This document shows positions 34,583 through 42,564 of a DNA stretch of 64,000 bases, piece after piece. Made by a program: the position numbers and the translations under genes. The number at the start of each line of letters is the position of its first letter. Positions within the stretch are counted from its first letter, which is position 1. The stretch lies in contig NZ_JROG01000008.1 in the NCBI RefSeq assembly GCF_000786215.1, positions 186,001 to 250,000 of the forward strand. Reading direction: 5' to 3'. Source of the DNA: Sphingomonas sp. 35-24ZXX (GTDB taxonomy: Bacteria > Pseudomonadota > Alphaproteobacteria > Sphingomonadales > Sphingomonadaceae). The notes below the pieces were generated by a model. It worked only from the letters and a program-made list of their open reading frames with translations, made no database searches and was not told the DNA's origin.

Positions 34583-34855
34583 TCAGACGGCGGTGTCGTC
34601 CCCGTCCCTGTCACCGGCCAGATCGTCACGGCCTGCGCCCTTGGCGGAATTGGCCTGTGCGTCCTTCGGACCGTAATATCGGTTTTCGCTCTGGCCACCT
34701 TCGATGAATCCCTGTTTTTCGCCGCGCAGCTCCTTGCCGGTGTGCGGATTGGGATAGGCACCGCCGCCCGATTCCCCTCCGCCGCCCTTGCCGGTCAGCT
34801 GCTTCATGTCGTCTGATGATGCGGCATCGACTGCCGGGATACGCTCGTCTGCCAT
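34583..34855 (-). CDS. Small hydrophilic protein of unknown function
   Basis: A 90-residue, highly hydrophilic, Gly/Asp-rich protein with no signal peptide or membrane segment. Visible motifs are DDMKQLTGKGGGGE, YPNPHTGKE, and FIEGGQSENRYYGPKDAQAN. It is probably largely disordered, like small stress-induced proteins. I do not recognise a named family. GGGAG precedes ATG 34855. It is the first gene of a leftward series with topoisomerase IB and the trehalose genes, and is divergent from a hemerythrin-domain gene. Confidence 0.75.
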   Translation of the reverse strand: MADERIPAVDAASSDDMKQLTGKGGGGESGGGAYPNPHTGKELRGEKQGFIEGGQSENRYYGPKDAQANSAKGAGRDDLAGDRDGDDTAV

Positions 34856-35007
34856 GATGGCTCCCTCTGGTGGATGAGTGAAGCCGCAAGCCTAGGACCG
34901 GCATTTCGCCCGGCCCATAACATAGGCGTGAGCAGGGCCGACCCTGCCGGGGGACACTGGGAGCCACGCTGTTGCCGATTCGGCGACGTCATCCGAGGAT
35001 ATTGCAT

Positions 35008-35586
35008 ATGGCTCATTCGCGCACTCAGGCTCCCCGTAACGGCAGTTCGGTGCTGGGAACCTCGATCAAGGGGCTGCTGCTCACCGCCGGTGTCGCGGCG
35101 ATCGCCAACATCGGCCGCAAGACGGCGGTGCAGGCCCCCACTGCGATGGCAGATGACTGGTGCGCGGGGCTGGCCAGGGAGCACAAGGCGACGCTCGCGG
35201 TGATCGACAAGCTGCAGGCGGTCTCGCCCGAGCATCCCGAGCGCCGCACGATGATGATGATCAGCCTGACCCACATGATATCCAAGCATGCGATGCAGGA
35301 AGAAAACGTGATCTACCCGATGCTGCGGCGGGGTGAGAGCGCCGAGGCCGCCGATGCGCTCAACCGCGAGCACGGTCAGGTCAAGGCGATGCTCTATGAG
35401 CTGAACCATATGGAAAAGGGCAACCCGGCCTTCGTCACCACGCTGGGGGAGCTGCGCAGCGCGCTCGAGGAACATATGCGCGAGGAAGAGGACAGCCTGT
35501 TCCCGGCGCTGCGCGAGCGGTTGAGCGAGGATGAAAACCGCAAACTGTCGCGCGAAATGAACATGGCCGGCCTGATGCTTGCCTGA
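35008..35586 (+). CDS. Hemerythrin HHE-domain protein
   Basis: A 192-residue protein. Residues 20-40 include a hydrophobic stretch (GLLLTAGVAAIANI). A four-helix hemerythrin-like domain spans about 50-175, with the metal-ligand pattern LAREHKAT, HMISKHAMQEENVIYP, NREHGQVK and LEEHMREEEDSLFP. Such proteins bind a di-iron centre and sense or buffer oxygen, NO or iron. ATG 35008 has GAGGA eight bases upstream. The gene is convergent with the GH5-like gene across a strong stem-loop, and divergent from the small protein gene. Confidence 0.87.
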   Translation: MAHSRTQAPRNGSSVLGTSIKGLLLTAGVAAIANIGRKTAVQAPTAMADDWCAGLAREHKATLAVIDKLQAVSPEHPERRTMMMISLTHMISKHAMQEENVIYPMLRRGESAEAADALNREHGQVKAMLYELNHMEKGNPAFVTTLGELRSALEEHMREEEDSLFPALRERLSEDENRKLSREMNMAGLMLA

Positions 35587-35594
35587 TCCGGTTT

Positions 35595-35641
35595 CCCGGC
35601 ATCCTGCGGCCGCTCGGGGGAGCGCGCTGCAGGATGCCGGG
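35595..35641. repeat. 13-bp inverted repeat (stem-loop) between convergent genes
   Basis: CCCGGCATCCTGC (35595-35607) pairs perfectly with GCAGGATGCCGGG (35629-35641). The 21-base loop itself contains CGCTC/GAGCG. It lies between the stops of the hemerythrin and GH5-like genes. No T tract is present, so it is a likely but unproven two-way terminator. Confidence 0.65.
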
Positions 35642-35670
35642 GAGCTTGCGGTCCTTCCGGCAGTGATCGG

Positions 35671-37107
35671 TCAGTCCGGATCGCCCGAGCGGACCACCGC
35701 CAGCGCGATATCGGGCGCACCGCTGCCCGCCAGCACCGTCAGCGTGCCATCGGTCGTGGTCTGCAGCTGGCTCGTTTCCTGCTCGCCCGTCACCATGTTC
35801 ATCTGCGTGACGGTGTAGATCCCCGGCAGAAGCCCGGCGATATCCACCGCGCAGCCATGGCCGCACTGCGCGCGGCTGCCCATCAGGCACACGATGGCCT
35901 GCGCGTCATCGCCGCATCCCAGCACCAGCCCGTCAAAGCTGCGCGCGTTCAGCCGGTCGGCCAGCGGCTGGCGGCGGAAGCGCTGCCAGTCGATCAGCGG
36001 CAGGAAGCGCGCCAGCACCGCCTGCGCCTCGTGCATCGCGGGGATCAGCACATGCGGATGGCGATAGGGCCAGCGCATGCCGCCGCCCGCGCCGCCGCTC
36101 GCCAGATGCGCCCATTGCGTGCGGCGGAAGCAATCGGTGTCGAAATCGTCGGGCAGGGTGATGTGCCGGTCCTTGAACGCGTGGATCGGCCCGTGTTCGG
36201 TGTCGAGCAGCGGACGCTCCGCCGGGCACTGCGCCAGCGCCGCAGCCATCAGCCGCTTCGTCGCCTCGGCCGGTGCCAGGCTGCTGCGTGGCTGGTCGAT
36301 CGTGCCTTTCTCGTACAGGTGCACGCTGGCGAAATCGAGCCCGGGATGGCGGAAGACGATATCTCCCACCGCCGGGCGCTCGACCAGCACCGGATAATAG
36401 ACCGAGACCGTCTGGAGGTGCGCGCGGCCATGCAGCGCGATTTCCTCGGCGCGCAGCGCATCGGACAGGTCGCTGACAAAGGCGTGCGCTGCGGCCATGT
36501 CGCCGCCGGCGTAGAAGCTGTCGATCTCGTTCCAAAGGTCCCAGCCGAACACCGCCTGGCTGTGGCCCCAGCGGCGGGTGGCAAAGCGCATCCGTTCGAT
36601 GATCGCCGCCCGGGTGGCCGCGCAGGTGAACATGTGGCGCGGCGATTTGCATGGCCCGCCCATGGCGTGGGAATAGGGGTGCGTCTTCCACCGCCGCGCC
36701 ATGAAGAAGGTGTCGAACGGGGTGAGCAGGAAGCGGATGTCGTGACGTTCGCCCAGCGCGATCAGATCATCCCACAGCCGCACCATCTGCGGGCTGAACC
36801 GGCCGCAGCGGCTTTCCAGATGGCGGTGGCGCACCTGGCTGTAGTCGAGCATCAGCCGCAGGCAGGTCACCCCGCTCGCCTTGAGCATGGCGAAATGCCG
36901 ATCGACGGCCTGCGGATCGCGCCGCGCGTAAAGCGGTTCGATATTGGGCCAGGTGATCGCCTCGTTGTGTCCTACAGGTGCCCAGGCCGCACCCGATTCG
37001 GTCTGGAAATAGGGCGCGCCATCGGCGCAGCGCACCCAGTTTGCAGCCGGGTGAGGGGCCGCGACCTTGCGGATCGCGGTCTGCTCCAGGGCGGCGGCGT
37101 GCTTCAT
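35671..37107 (-). CDS. GH5-like glycoside hydrolase
   Basis: A 478-residue TIM-barrel hydrolase without signal peptide. The putative acid/base is E194 in FGWDLWNEIDSFY and the putative nucleophile is E304 in PLLDTEHGPIHAF; both fit clan GH-A. The barrel start is visible as CLRLMLDYSQVRHRHLE, and a beta-rich C-terminal part follows from about residue 395. The substrate is unknown; it may trim or remodel a cell-surface glycan. The frame continues upstream to 37680, but that part is antisense-like sequence inside the mutase gene; ATG 37107 overlaps its stop by 4 nt, marking a coupled pair. Confidence 0.82.
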   Translation of the reverse strand: MKHAAALEQTAIRKVAAPHPAANWVRCADGAPYFQTESGAAWAPVGHNEAITWPNIEPLYARRDPQAVDRHFAMLKASGVTCLRLMLDYSQVRHRHLESRCGRFSPQMVRLWDDLIALGERHDIRFLLTPFDTFFMARRWKTHPYSHAMGGPCKSPRHMFTCAATRAAIIERMRFATRRWGHSQAVFGWDLWNEIDSFYAGGDMAAAHAFVSDLSDALRAEEIALHGRAHLQTVSVYYPVLVERPAVGDIVFRHPGLDFASVHLYEKGTIDQPRSSLAPAEATKRLMAAALAQCPAERPLLDTEHGPIHAFKDRHITLPDDFDTDCFRRTQWAHLASGGAGGGMRWPYRHPHVLIPAMHEAQAVLARFLPLIDWQRFRRQPLADRLNARSFDGLVLGCGDDAQAIVCLMGSRAQCGHGCAVDIAGLLPGIYTVTQMNMVTGEQETSQLQTTTDGTLTVLAGSGAPDIALAVVRSGDPD

Positions 37108-39443
37108 TCGGCCGCCACCACGCCCAGCCGGGCGAGCGCATCGAGCCGCCAGCGCGCATCCAGCCGCCGCCATGTCGCCAGCGCCTGACCGACGATCTGG
37201 TCCATGTTGTAATAGCGATAGGTCGCCAGCCGCCCGACAAAGGTCACGTCCTCGCAGTCGCGCGCCAGCGTGGCATAGCGCCTGTACATCTCCTGCGCCG
37301 CCGGATTGGGGATGGGGTAATAGGGATCGCCCTCGTCTGCGGGATATTCGCGGGTGATGCTGGTCACGGGGGCCTCCTGCCCGGTCAGATGCTTGTATTC
37401 GGTGATGCGCGTATAGGGCGTGTCGAAATCGGGATAGTTGACCACCGCCACCGGCTGCGATTGTTCGGTCGCCAGGGTCTCGTGCTCGAATCGCAGCGAA
37501 CGATAGGGCAGCCGGCCCAGTTCGTGGCCGAAATATTCGTCGATCGGCCCGGTCCACACCAGATGGTCCCAGCTGATATCGTCTGGCAGGTCGGCATGGC
37601 TGACCCCGGTCAGGATATCGATCTGCGGATGGTCGAGGATCGCACCGAACATCGCGGTATAGCCCTGGTCGGGCATGCACTGGAAGCTGTCGGTGAAATA
37701 GCGGTCATCGGTGTTGGTGCGCGCAGGCACTCGCGCCGCGACGCTCTTGTCGAGCGCGCTGGGATCGACGCCCCATTGCTTGCGGGTATAGCCCTGGAAG
37801 AACTTGGCGTAGAGGTCCTCGCCCACCTGCGCGACCACCGTGTCGCGCGAGTTGCGGATTTCGCCGACATCGACCGCAACGGACTGCAGATAGTCCGCTG
37901 CCGCCTGATCATCGGCGAGGTCGAGGCCATAGAGCCTGTTGAGCGTGGTGCGGTTGATCGGCATCGGCACCAGCTGACCGTCGACATCGGCCAGCACGCG
38001 GTGCTCATAGGGCCGCCATCCGGTGAAGCGCGACAGATAGTCCAGGATGTCGCGGCTGTTGGTGTGGAAGATGTGCGGCCCGTATCTGTGCACCAGGATC
38101 CCGGCCTCGTCGCGATGATCATAGGCATTGCCGCCGATATGATCGCGCTTGTCGATCACCAGCACCGATTTGCCCGATCCCGCCGCGATCCGTTCGGCCA
38201 TCACTGCACCGGCAAAGCCCGCGCCGACCACCAGCACGTCATAATGCCGCCGGCGCGGAGGCAGGCGCGATGTTGCGATGCGGCTGACCTGGCGGGCGAT
38301 CAGTGCGTCATGCAGCTGCTGCGCGATGCGGCCGGTCATGCCATCCCAGCTCTTGTCGGCCAGGCATGCGCCCGCCTCTGCCACCCACGCAGCGCGATCC
38401 TCGTCGGTGGCTGCCAGCAGATCCTCGCACGCAGCGACAAAGCCCGCGGCATCGTCGGCGATGCGGATGCTGGCGAGCGCGCCATAGCTGTCGACCACGT
38501 CCTTGATCGGGGTGGAGACCACCGGCAGGCCGCTCGCCATGTATTCGGGTGTCTTGGTCGGGCTGATGAAGCGGGTGGAGGCATTGCGCGCAAAGGGCAT
38601 CAGCGCAATGTCCCAGTGCACCGCATAATCGGGAAGCTGCGCGTAATCCCTGCCGCCCAGCCAGTGGATATTGTCTGCACGGGGCAGGTCGTCGGGGCTG
38701 ATCTTGACCACCGGGCCGATCATCACGAATGCCCAGTCGGGGCGCAGGCGTGCCATCTCTGCCAGCAGCGCAAGGTCCATGCGCTCGTCGATCACCCCGT
38801 AGAAGCCGAGCCGCGGAAGCGGCAGGGCCGCCTGATCGTCAGGTTCTACGGTGTGCGCCGCATCGCGCGCGAAATGCGCGATATCCACGCCCGAAGGGAA
38901 GCACTGGATGTTCGGATGGCGGCCGCGCCGCGCCTCGTACAGGCTGCGTCCGCCGCACAGCACGATGTCCGCGCGCGCCATCAGATCGGCCTCGCGCTCG
39001 GCGATGTCGCCGGGGGCAAAGGCGAAATTCGCCAGTTCGTCCATGCAGTCATAGACGATCAGGTCCGCGCGCACCGGCGCGCTGAACGCCAGCATCATCG
39101 GCGTGTAATACCAGAACACCCGCGGGCAGGCGTGGCCAGCCACCTCGGCCTGCAACAGGCTGCGCAGCGCCTTGTCGGTGGCAGCGGCATCGAGCCCCGC
39201 CGGCAGCACCGGGATCGCACGAACCAGCCCCTGACGCATCGCCAACCGCTCCAGCCGGGGCCGGTCGCTCTCGGCATCGAACCGGGGTTCCTCCCAATAG
39301 ACGATATCGAAGCTCTGGCTCAGCCGCGTCATGATATGCTGTGGCCGCTGGAACACCAGATCCCAGCGCAGATGAGAGAAGCAGACAATCACCGGGCGCG
39401 CCGATTGGGCAGCGGAAAGGCTTTGCTCTACAGGGCGGTGCAT
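37104..39443 (-). CDS. Fusion: GT4-like glycosyltransferase + UDP-galactopyranose mutase
   Basis: A 779-residue two-domain protein. Residues 17-385 form a GT-B-type glycosyltransferase: FQRPQHIMTRL near the N-terminus, LGFYGVIDER, and SPTKTPEYMASGLPVVST at the donor site. From about 401 a complete UDP-galactopyranose mutase follows: the FAD motif VVGAGFAGAVMAE, HIGGNAYDH, YGPHIFHTNS, VPMPIN, FFQGYTRKQWG, and C-terminal GRLATYRYYNMDQ. The mutase makes UDP-galactofuranose; fusion suggests a channelled galactofuranosyl or related transfer. GGAGAC precedes ATG 39443. It is followed by the GH5-like gene (4-nt overlap). I see no frameshift or stop at the joint. Confidence 0.9.
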   Translation of the reverse strand: MHRPVEQSLSAAQSARPVIVCFSHLRWDLVFQRPQHIMTRLSQSFDIVYWEEPRFDAESDRPRLERLAMRQGLVRAIPVLPAGLDAAATDKALRSLLQAEVAGHACPRVFWYYTPMMLAFSAPVRADLIVYDCMDELANFAFAPGDIAEREADLMARADIVLCGGRSLYEARRGRHPNIQCFPSGVDIAHFARDAAHTVEPDDQAALPLPRLGFYGVIDERMDLALLAEMARLRPDWAFVMIGPVVKISPDDLPRADNIHWLGGRDYAQLPDYAVHWDIALMPFARNASTRFISPTKTPEYMASGLPVVSTPIKDVVDSYGALASIRIADDAAGFVAACEDLLAATDEDRAAWVAEAGACLADKSWDGMTGRIAQQLHDALIARQVSRIATSRLPPRRRHYDVLVVGAGFAGAVMAERIAAGSGKSVLVIDKRDHIGGNAYDHRDEAGILVHRYGPHIFHTNSRDILDYLSRFTGWRPYEHRVLADVDGQLVPMPINRTTLNRLYGLDLADDQAAADYLQSVAVDVGEIRNSRDTVVAQVGEDLYAKFFQGYTRKQWGVDPSALDKSVAARVPARTNTDDRYFTDSFQCMPDQGYTAMFGAILDHPQIDILTGVSHADLPDDISWDHLVWTGPIDEYFGHELGRLPYRSLRFEHETLATEQSQPVAVVNYPDFDTPYTRITEYKHLTGQEAPVTSITREYPADEGDPYYPIPNPAAQEMYRRYATLARDCEDVTFVGRLATYRYYNMDQIVGQALATWRRLDARWRLDALARLGVVAAE

Positions 39444-39675
39444 CGGGAGTCTCCGGATCGGGGTGTCGTCCGGCCCGGAGCGGGGGGACGAGTCTTCAGT
39501 GGACAGTCCGGCACCTAGCCCAGCGTGAAGAGGCGCGGTCTTACATAGGTAAACCAGCGCGATTTTGACGGAATTGAAGAGCTTTGACCCATGTTATGGG
39601 CCTTTGCCGCCCGCTGGCTCAGTCTTGCACTCACCCGCCGGTCCCGATGGTCCGGTGATTGATGGAGTGAACAAC

Positions 39676-39891
39676 ATGACCAGCTTTCTTGGAATTCCGT
39701 TGCTTGCGCTGTGGATCATGGGCGCGCCTCTCATCGGTGCGCTGATCAGCCTCGCGATGCCCGCGCCGCGTCTGAACACCATGCCGCGCCAGCGCCGCCG
39801 CGACGAGCATTTCGCCGCGACGCATGGCGACAGGCCGCAGCTGGGCGCAGCCCCTGTCGAGGGTACGGCAGCGCCCTATTCGCGCGGCTGA
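39676..39891 (+). CDS. Small single-pass membrane protein of unknown function
   Basis: A 71-residue protein with one long hydrophobic segment (residues 3-28), then a basic, polar tail with PRQRRRDEHFAATHGDRPQ. I do not recognise a family. GGAGTG lies seven bases before ATG 39676. It stands alone in a region of small stress-type genes and is divergent from the glycosyltransferase-mutase gene. A possible EcfG-like promoter (GGAAT-N17-TGTT) lies at 39570-39595. Confidence 0.65.
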   Translation: MTSFLGIPLLALWIMGAPLIGALISLAMPAPRLNTMPRQRRRDEHFAATHGDRPQLGAAPVEGTAAPYSRG

Positions 39892-39902
39892 TCGGCTGGC
39901 CG

Positions 39903-39938
39903 GGCGCGCTGCCTGCTGCGCCAGACCGGCAGCGCGCC
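39903..39938. repeat. 11-bp stem-loop after the small membrane protein gene
   Basis: GGCGCGCTGCC (39903-39913) pairs perfectly with GGCAGCGCGCC (39928-39938) around a 14-base loop. It begins 12 bases after the stop codon. It is a terminator candidate but no T tract follows. Confidence 0.55.
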
Positions 39939-40036
39939 TGCAACGTCTGCGCCGATGGCGGGTTGGGTCGCCGTGATGTCTGTCGATGCGATCTGTCCCC
40001 AGGGTCGCATTTCACCACGAACCAGAGGATTTCCCC

Positions 40037-40888
40037 ATGACCGAAACACTGTCGAAAATGCACGAAGGCGAGCTTCCCGGGCTCGAGGCCGGGCTTGATC
40101 CCAAGCCCGAATGGCAACCGCGCTATCCCGGATCGGGCCGCCTCGATGGCAAGGTCGCGGTCATTACCGGTGGCGATTCGGGCATCGGCCGCGCTGTGGC
40201 CGTCCTGTTCGCGCGCGAGGGCGCCAATGTCGTCCTCTCGTATCTCGAAGAGGATCGCGACGACGAGGATACGGCGCGCATGGTCGAGCACGAGGGCAGC
40301 AAGGCCGCGATCATCGCAGGCGATATCGGCGAGCCCGACCATTGCCAGAAGATCATCGACCTTGCCATCAGCCGCTTCGGCCGGCTCGACATCCTGGTCA
40401 ACAATGCCGGTGAACAGCATCCCGACAAGGACATCACCGACATTTCGGACAAGCAGCTCAAGCGCACCTTCCAGACCAATGTCTTCGGCATGTTCTACAT
40501 GGTGCAGGCCGCGATGGAGCATCTCAAGCCCGGCGCGGCAATCATCAACTGCACCTCGGTGACGATGTACAAGGGCGCCGACGAGCTGCTCGACTATTCC
40601 GCCACCAAGGGAGCGATCACCGCGTTCACTCGCAGCCTGTCGGAAAACCTTGTCGAAAAGGGCATCCGGGTGAACGGGGTGGCGCCCGGGCCGATCTGGA
40701 CGCCGCTGAATCCCTGTGGCGGAGCGAGCGAGGAAAAGCTGGAGCATTTCGGCGAATCGACGCCGATGGGCCGCCCCGGCCAGCCCAACGAAGTTGCGCC
40801 CTGCTTCCTGTTCCTGGCGTGCGAGGATTCCAGCTACATGAGCGGTCAGGTGCTGCACCCCAATGGTGGGGTGATCGTCGGCAGTTGA
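40037..40888 (+). CDS. Short-chain dehydrogenase, YghA/GSP39-like stress oxidoreductase
   Basis: A 283-residue NAD(P)-dependent dehydrogenase with a 35-residue N-terminal extension (GLEAGLDPKPEWQPRYPGSG) typical of the general stress SDR group. The cofactor motif is VAVITGGDSGIGRAV, then DILVNNAGEQHP, the catalytic Ser in INCTSVTMYKG, and YSATK with catalytic Tyr/Lys. The C-terminal HPNGGVIVGS is standard. The substrate is unknown. AGAGGA precedes ATG 40037. It stands between small stress-type genes. Confidence 0.9.
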   Translation: MTETLSKMHEGELPGLEAGLDPKPEWQPRYPGSGRLDGKVAVITGGDSGIGRAVAVLFAREGANVVLSYLEEDRDDEDTARMVEHEGSKAAIIAGDIGEPDHCQKIIDLAISRFGRLDILVNNAGEQHPDKDITDISDKQLKRTFQTNVFGMFYMVQAAMEHLKPGAAIINCTSVTMYKGADELLDYSATKGAITAFTRSLSENLVEKGIRVNGVAPGPIWTPLNPCGGASEEKLEHFGESTPMGRPGQPNEVAPCFLFLACEDSSYMSGQVLHPNGGVIVGS

Positions 40889-41051
40889 CCCCTGGTGCGC
40901 GGTGTTTGCTGGCGCGCGTGCGACGAATGGCACCGTTCCTAACCTGTGCAAGGGCCACTGCCGACCTGGTCGCTGACAAAGGGGGCAGCGGCGTCGCCTG
41001 TATCCCGGTCCCCAGGATACGCAGCCGCCATGACAGGAAAGGAAGCAGCAA

Positions 41052-41738
41052 GTGACTGATAACAATCAGAACTGGAACAACAGCAACACCAATCTCCTCG
41101 GTTCGCGGCGGTCGGAAAACGATAGCGCGCGCTCTGCCGACCATCGTGGCGGCGGTTATGGCAACGGAGCCGGTCAGCCCCAGCAGCAGGGCGGCTATGG
41201 TCAGCGCGGGCAGGGCGACTATCAGCCGTCCGGTGGCAATCAGGGCGGCGGTCAGCCTTATCAGCCCGGCGGGCGCTTTGCCGATCTGGCCGAATATGGT
41301 CAGGGCGGATCGGGCGGCGGCTATGGCGGCGGTGGCGGGTTCGGCCAGAGCGGTCAGGACTACGCCCAGGTCGGCGGCTTTGCACAAGGCGGTGGCTGGG
41401 GTGGCGCAGGCCAGGGACGTGATCGTTCCTCCGGCCAGTTCCATGATCCGGACCAAGGCCGCCAGAGCGAGGCGGGCCAGTATCAGGGTGGTCAGGGCCA
41501 GCAGGGCGGTGGCGGCCAGCATCAGCATCAGCACGATCCGCATTATTCCAGCTGGCGCCAGAAACAGATCGAGCAGCTCGATCGCGATTACGAACGCTTC
41601 AACCAGCAGCGGCAGAGCCAGTTCGATCAGGAATTCAACGACTGGCGTTCCAAAAATCGGGACGAAGCCCAGCAGCAGACCGGTGAAGAATCCGAATCGA
41701 CGTCACGCCTCAGCACGATTGGCGACAAGAAAACTTAA
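41052..41738 (+). CDS. Gly/Gln-rich low-complexity protein, SWFGD-type C-terminus
   Basis: A 228-residue protein. Residues 1-160 are dominated by Gly, Gln, Tyr, Ser and Asn in loose GGYGQ-like repeats, so they are probably disordered and possibly phase-separating. A His-rich run (QHQHQHDPH) leads to a charged helical end, DYERFNQQRQSQFDQEFNDW followed by RSKN, which resembles the end of SWFGD-domain proteins of alphaproteobacteria. No signal peptide or membrane helix. The start is GTG 41052, supported by the purine-rich AGGAAAGGAAG upstream. A terminator follows. Confidence 0.75.
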   Translation: MTDNNQNWNNSNTNLLGSRRSENDSARSADHRGGGYGNGAGQPQQQGGYGQRGQGDYQPSGGNQGGGQPYQPGGRFADLAEYGQGGSGGGYGGGGGFGQSGQDYAQVGGFAQGGGWGGAGQGRDRSSGQFHDPDQGRQSEAGQYQGGQGQQGGGGQHQHQHDPHYSSWRQKQIEQLDRDYERFNQQRQSQFDQEFNDWRSKNRDEAQQQTGEESESTSRLSTIGDKKT

Positions 41739-41771
41739 CACATGTTGATTTGACTGAAGTATTTTGGACGG

Positions 41772-41800
41772 CGGGGGGCGTTTTGTCCCCCGTTTGTTTT
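41772..41800 (+). terminator. Rho-independent terminator after the low-complexity gene
   Basis: CGGGGG (41772-41777) pairs with CCCCCG (41787-41792), followed by TTTGTTTT (41793-41800). Confidence 0.85.
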
Positions 41801-41901
41801 CCGTTCGTCGTAAATGTAGCCGGCACTTATACCAGTATAGCACCTGTGGATGAACAAAATGAAAGCTTGTGAGACGAGGGGTCTTTCGAAAGTCACAGCT
41901 T

Positions 41902-42534
41902 ATGACACTACATGCGAGTTTGCCGGTCGCATTTCCCATGCACGCCCGAGCGTGTTCCAGCCATATCGAACCGCGCTGCGACTTCATCCAGCAGGGCGAC
42001 ACCATCGTGCGTCCCCGTCTGGTTCTCGAAGGCTGGGCGGCAGGCTATCGGATCACGCTGGATGGCCGCCGTCAGCTGACCAATCTCTATCTGCCCGGAG
42101 AGCTGATCGGGGTGTGGCGCACCAGCCAGCCCAGCTTCTATCATGCGGTAATGTCGGTCAGCCGGCTGTCGCTGGTCGAGTTCAACTCGCTGCCCACCAG
42201 CGAAGTGCTCGAGACCGAATGCGCGCTGATCGAGCGCCAGCTGGAGAACAGCATTTTCCGCCTGGGCTGCCTCAGCGCTTATGAGCGCATGGCGCATCTG
42301 TTCCTGGAACTGGGCGAGCGGCTGGCGATGCGCGGTCACGGCGACGAGGACCAGTACCAGATGCCGCTGACCCAGGAACTGCTCGCCGATCTGGTGGGCA
42401 TCTCGTCGGTGCACGTCAACCGCACGCTGCAGCAGATGCGCGCCGATGGGGTGATCCGTCTGGCCCACGGCAGGCTGAGCCTTCGGAACCGCGACGGGCT
42501 CGCCGAAACGGTCAACTATCAGCGATTATTTTGA
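41902..42534 (+). CDS. Crp/Fnr-family transcriptional regulator
   Basis: A 210-residue regulator with a cyclic-nucleotide-binding-type barrel (FIQQGDTIVRP, LEGWAAGYRITLDGRRQLTN, YLPGELIGV) and a Crp winged helix with MPLTQELLADLVGISSVHVN preceding RTLQQM. It has the same family layout as the regulator at 27254 but is clearly divergent. The effector is unknown. ATG 41902 is chosen; GTG 41869 is in frame, and no start has a clear ribosome site. The AT-rich upstream region holds TATAC-CA-GTATA (41829-41840), a 5-bp inverted repeat that may be a -10 or operator. An MscS-type channel gene follows 30 bases later. Confidence 0.85.
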   Translation: MTLHASLPVAFPMHARACSSHIEPRCDFIQQGDTIVRPRLVLEGWAAGYRITLDGRRQLTNLYLPGELIGVWRTSQPSFYHAVMSVSRLSLVEFNSLPTSEVLETECALIERQLENSIFRLGCLSAYERMAHLFLELGERLAMRGHGDEDQYQMPLTQELLADLVGISSVHVNRTLQQMRADGVIRLAHGRLSLRNRDGLAETVNYQRLF

Positions 42535-42564
42535 ACCTGTCTGCCAGTCCCTCGTAGTCCGGTA

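Noticed and set aside
35671-37680. Reading the GH5-like gene as a 669-residue protein starting at 37680
   Set aside because: The first 191 residues are Arg/Gly/Pro-rich frame-shadow of the mutase gene. ATG 37107 with a 4-nt overlap is the natural start.
36978-39518. An 846-codon open frame on the plus strand opposite the transferase-mutase gene
   Set aside because: High GC content keeps antisense frames open. Its translation is Arg/His/Gly-rich and shows no family motif, while the minus-strand protein has clear motifs throughout.
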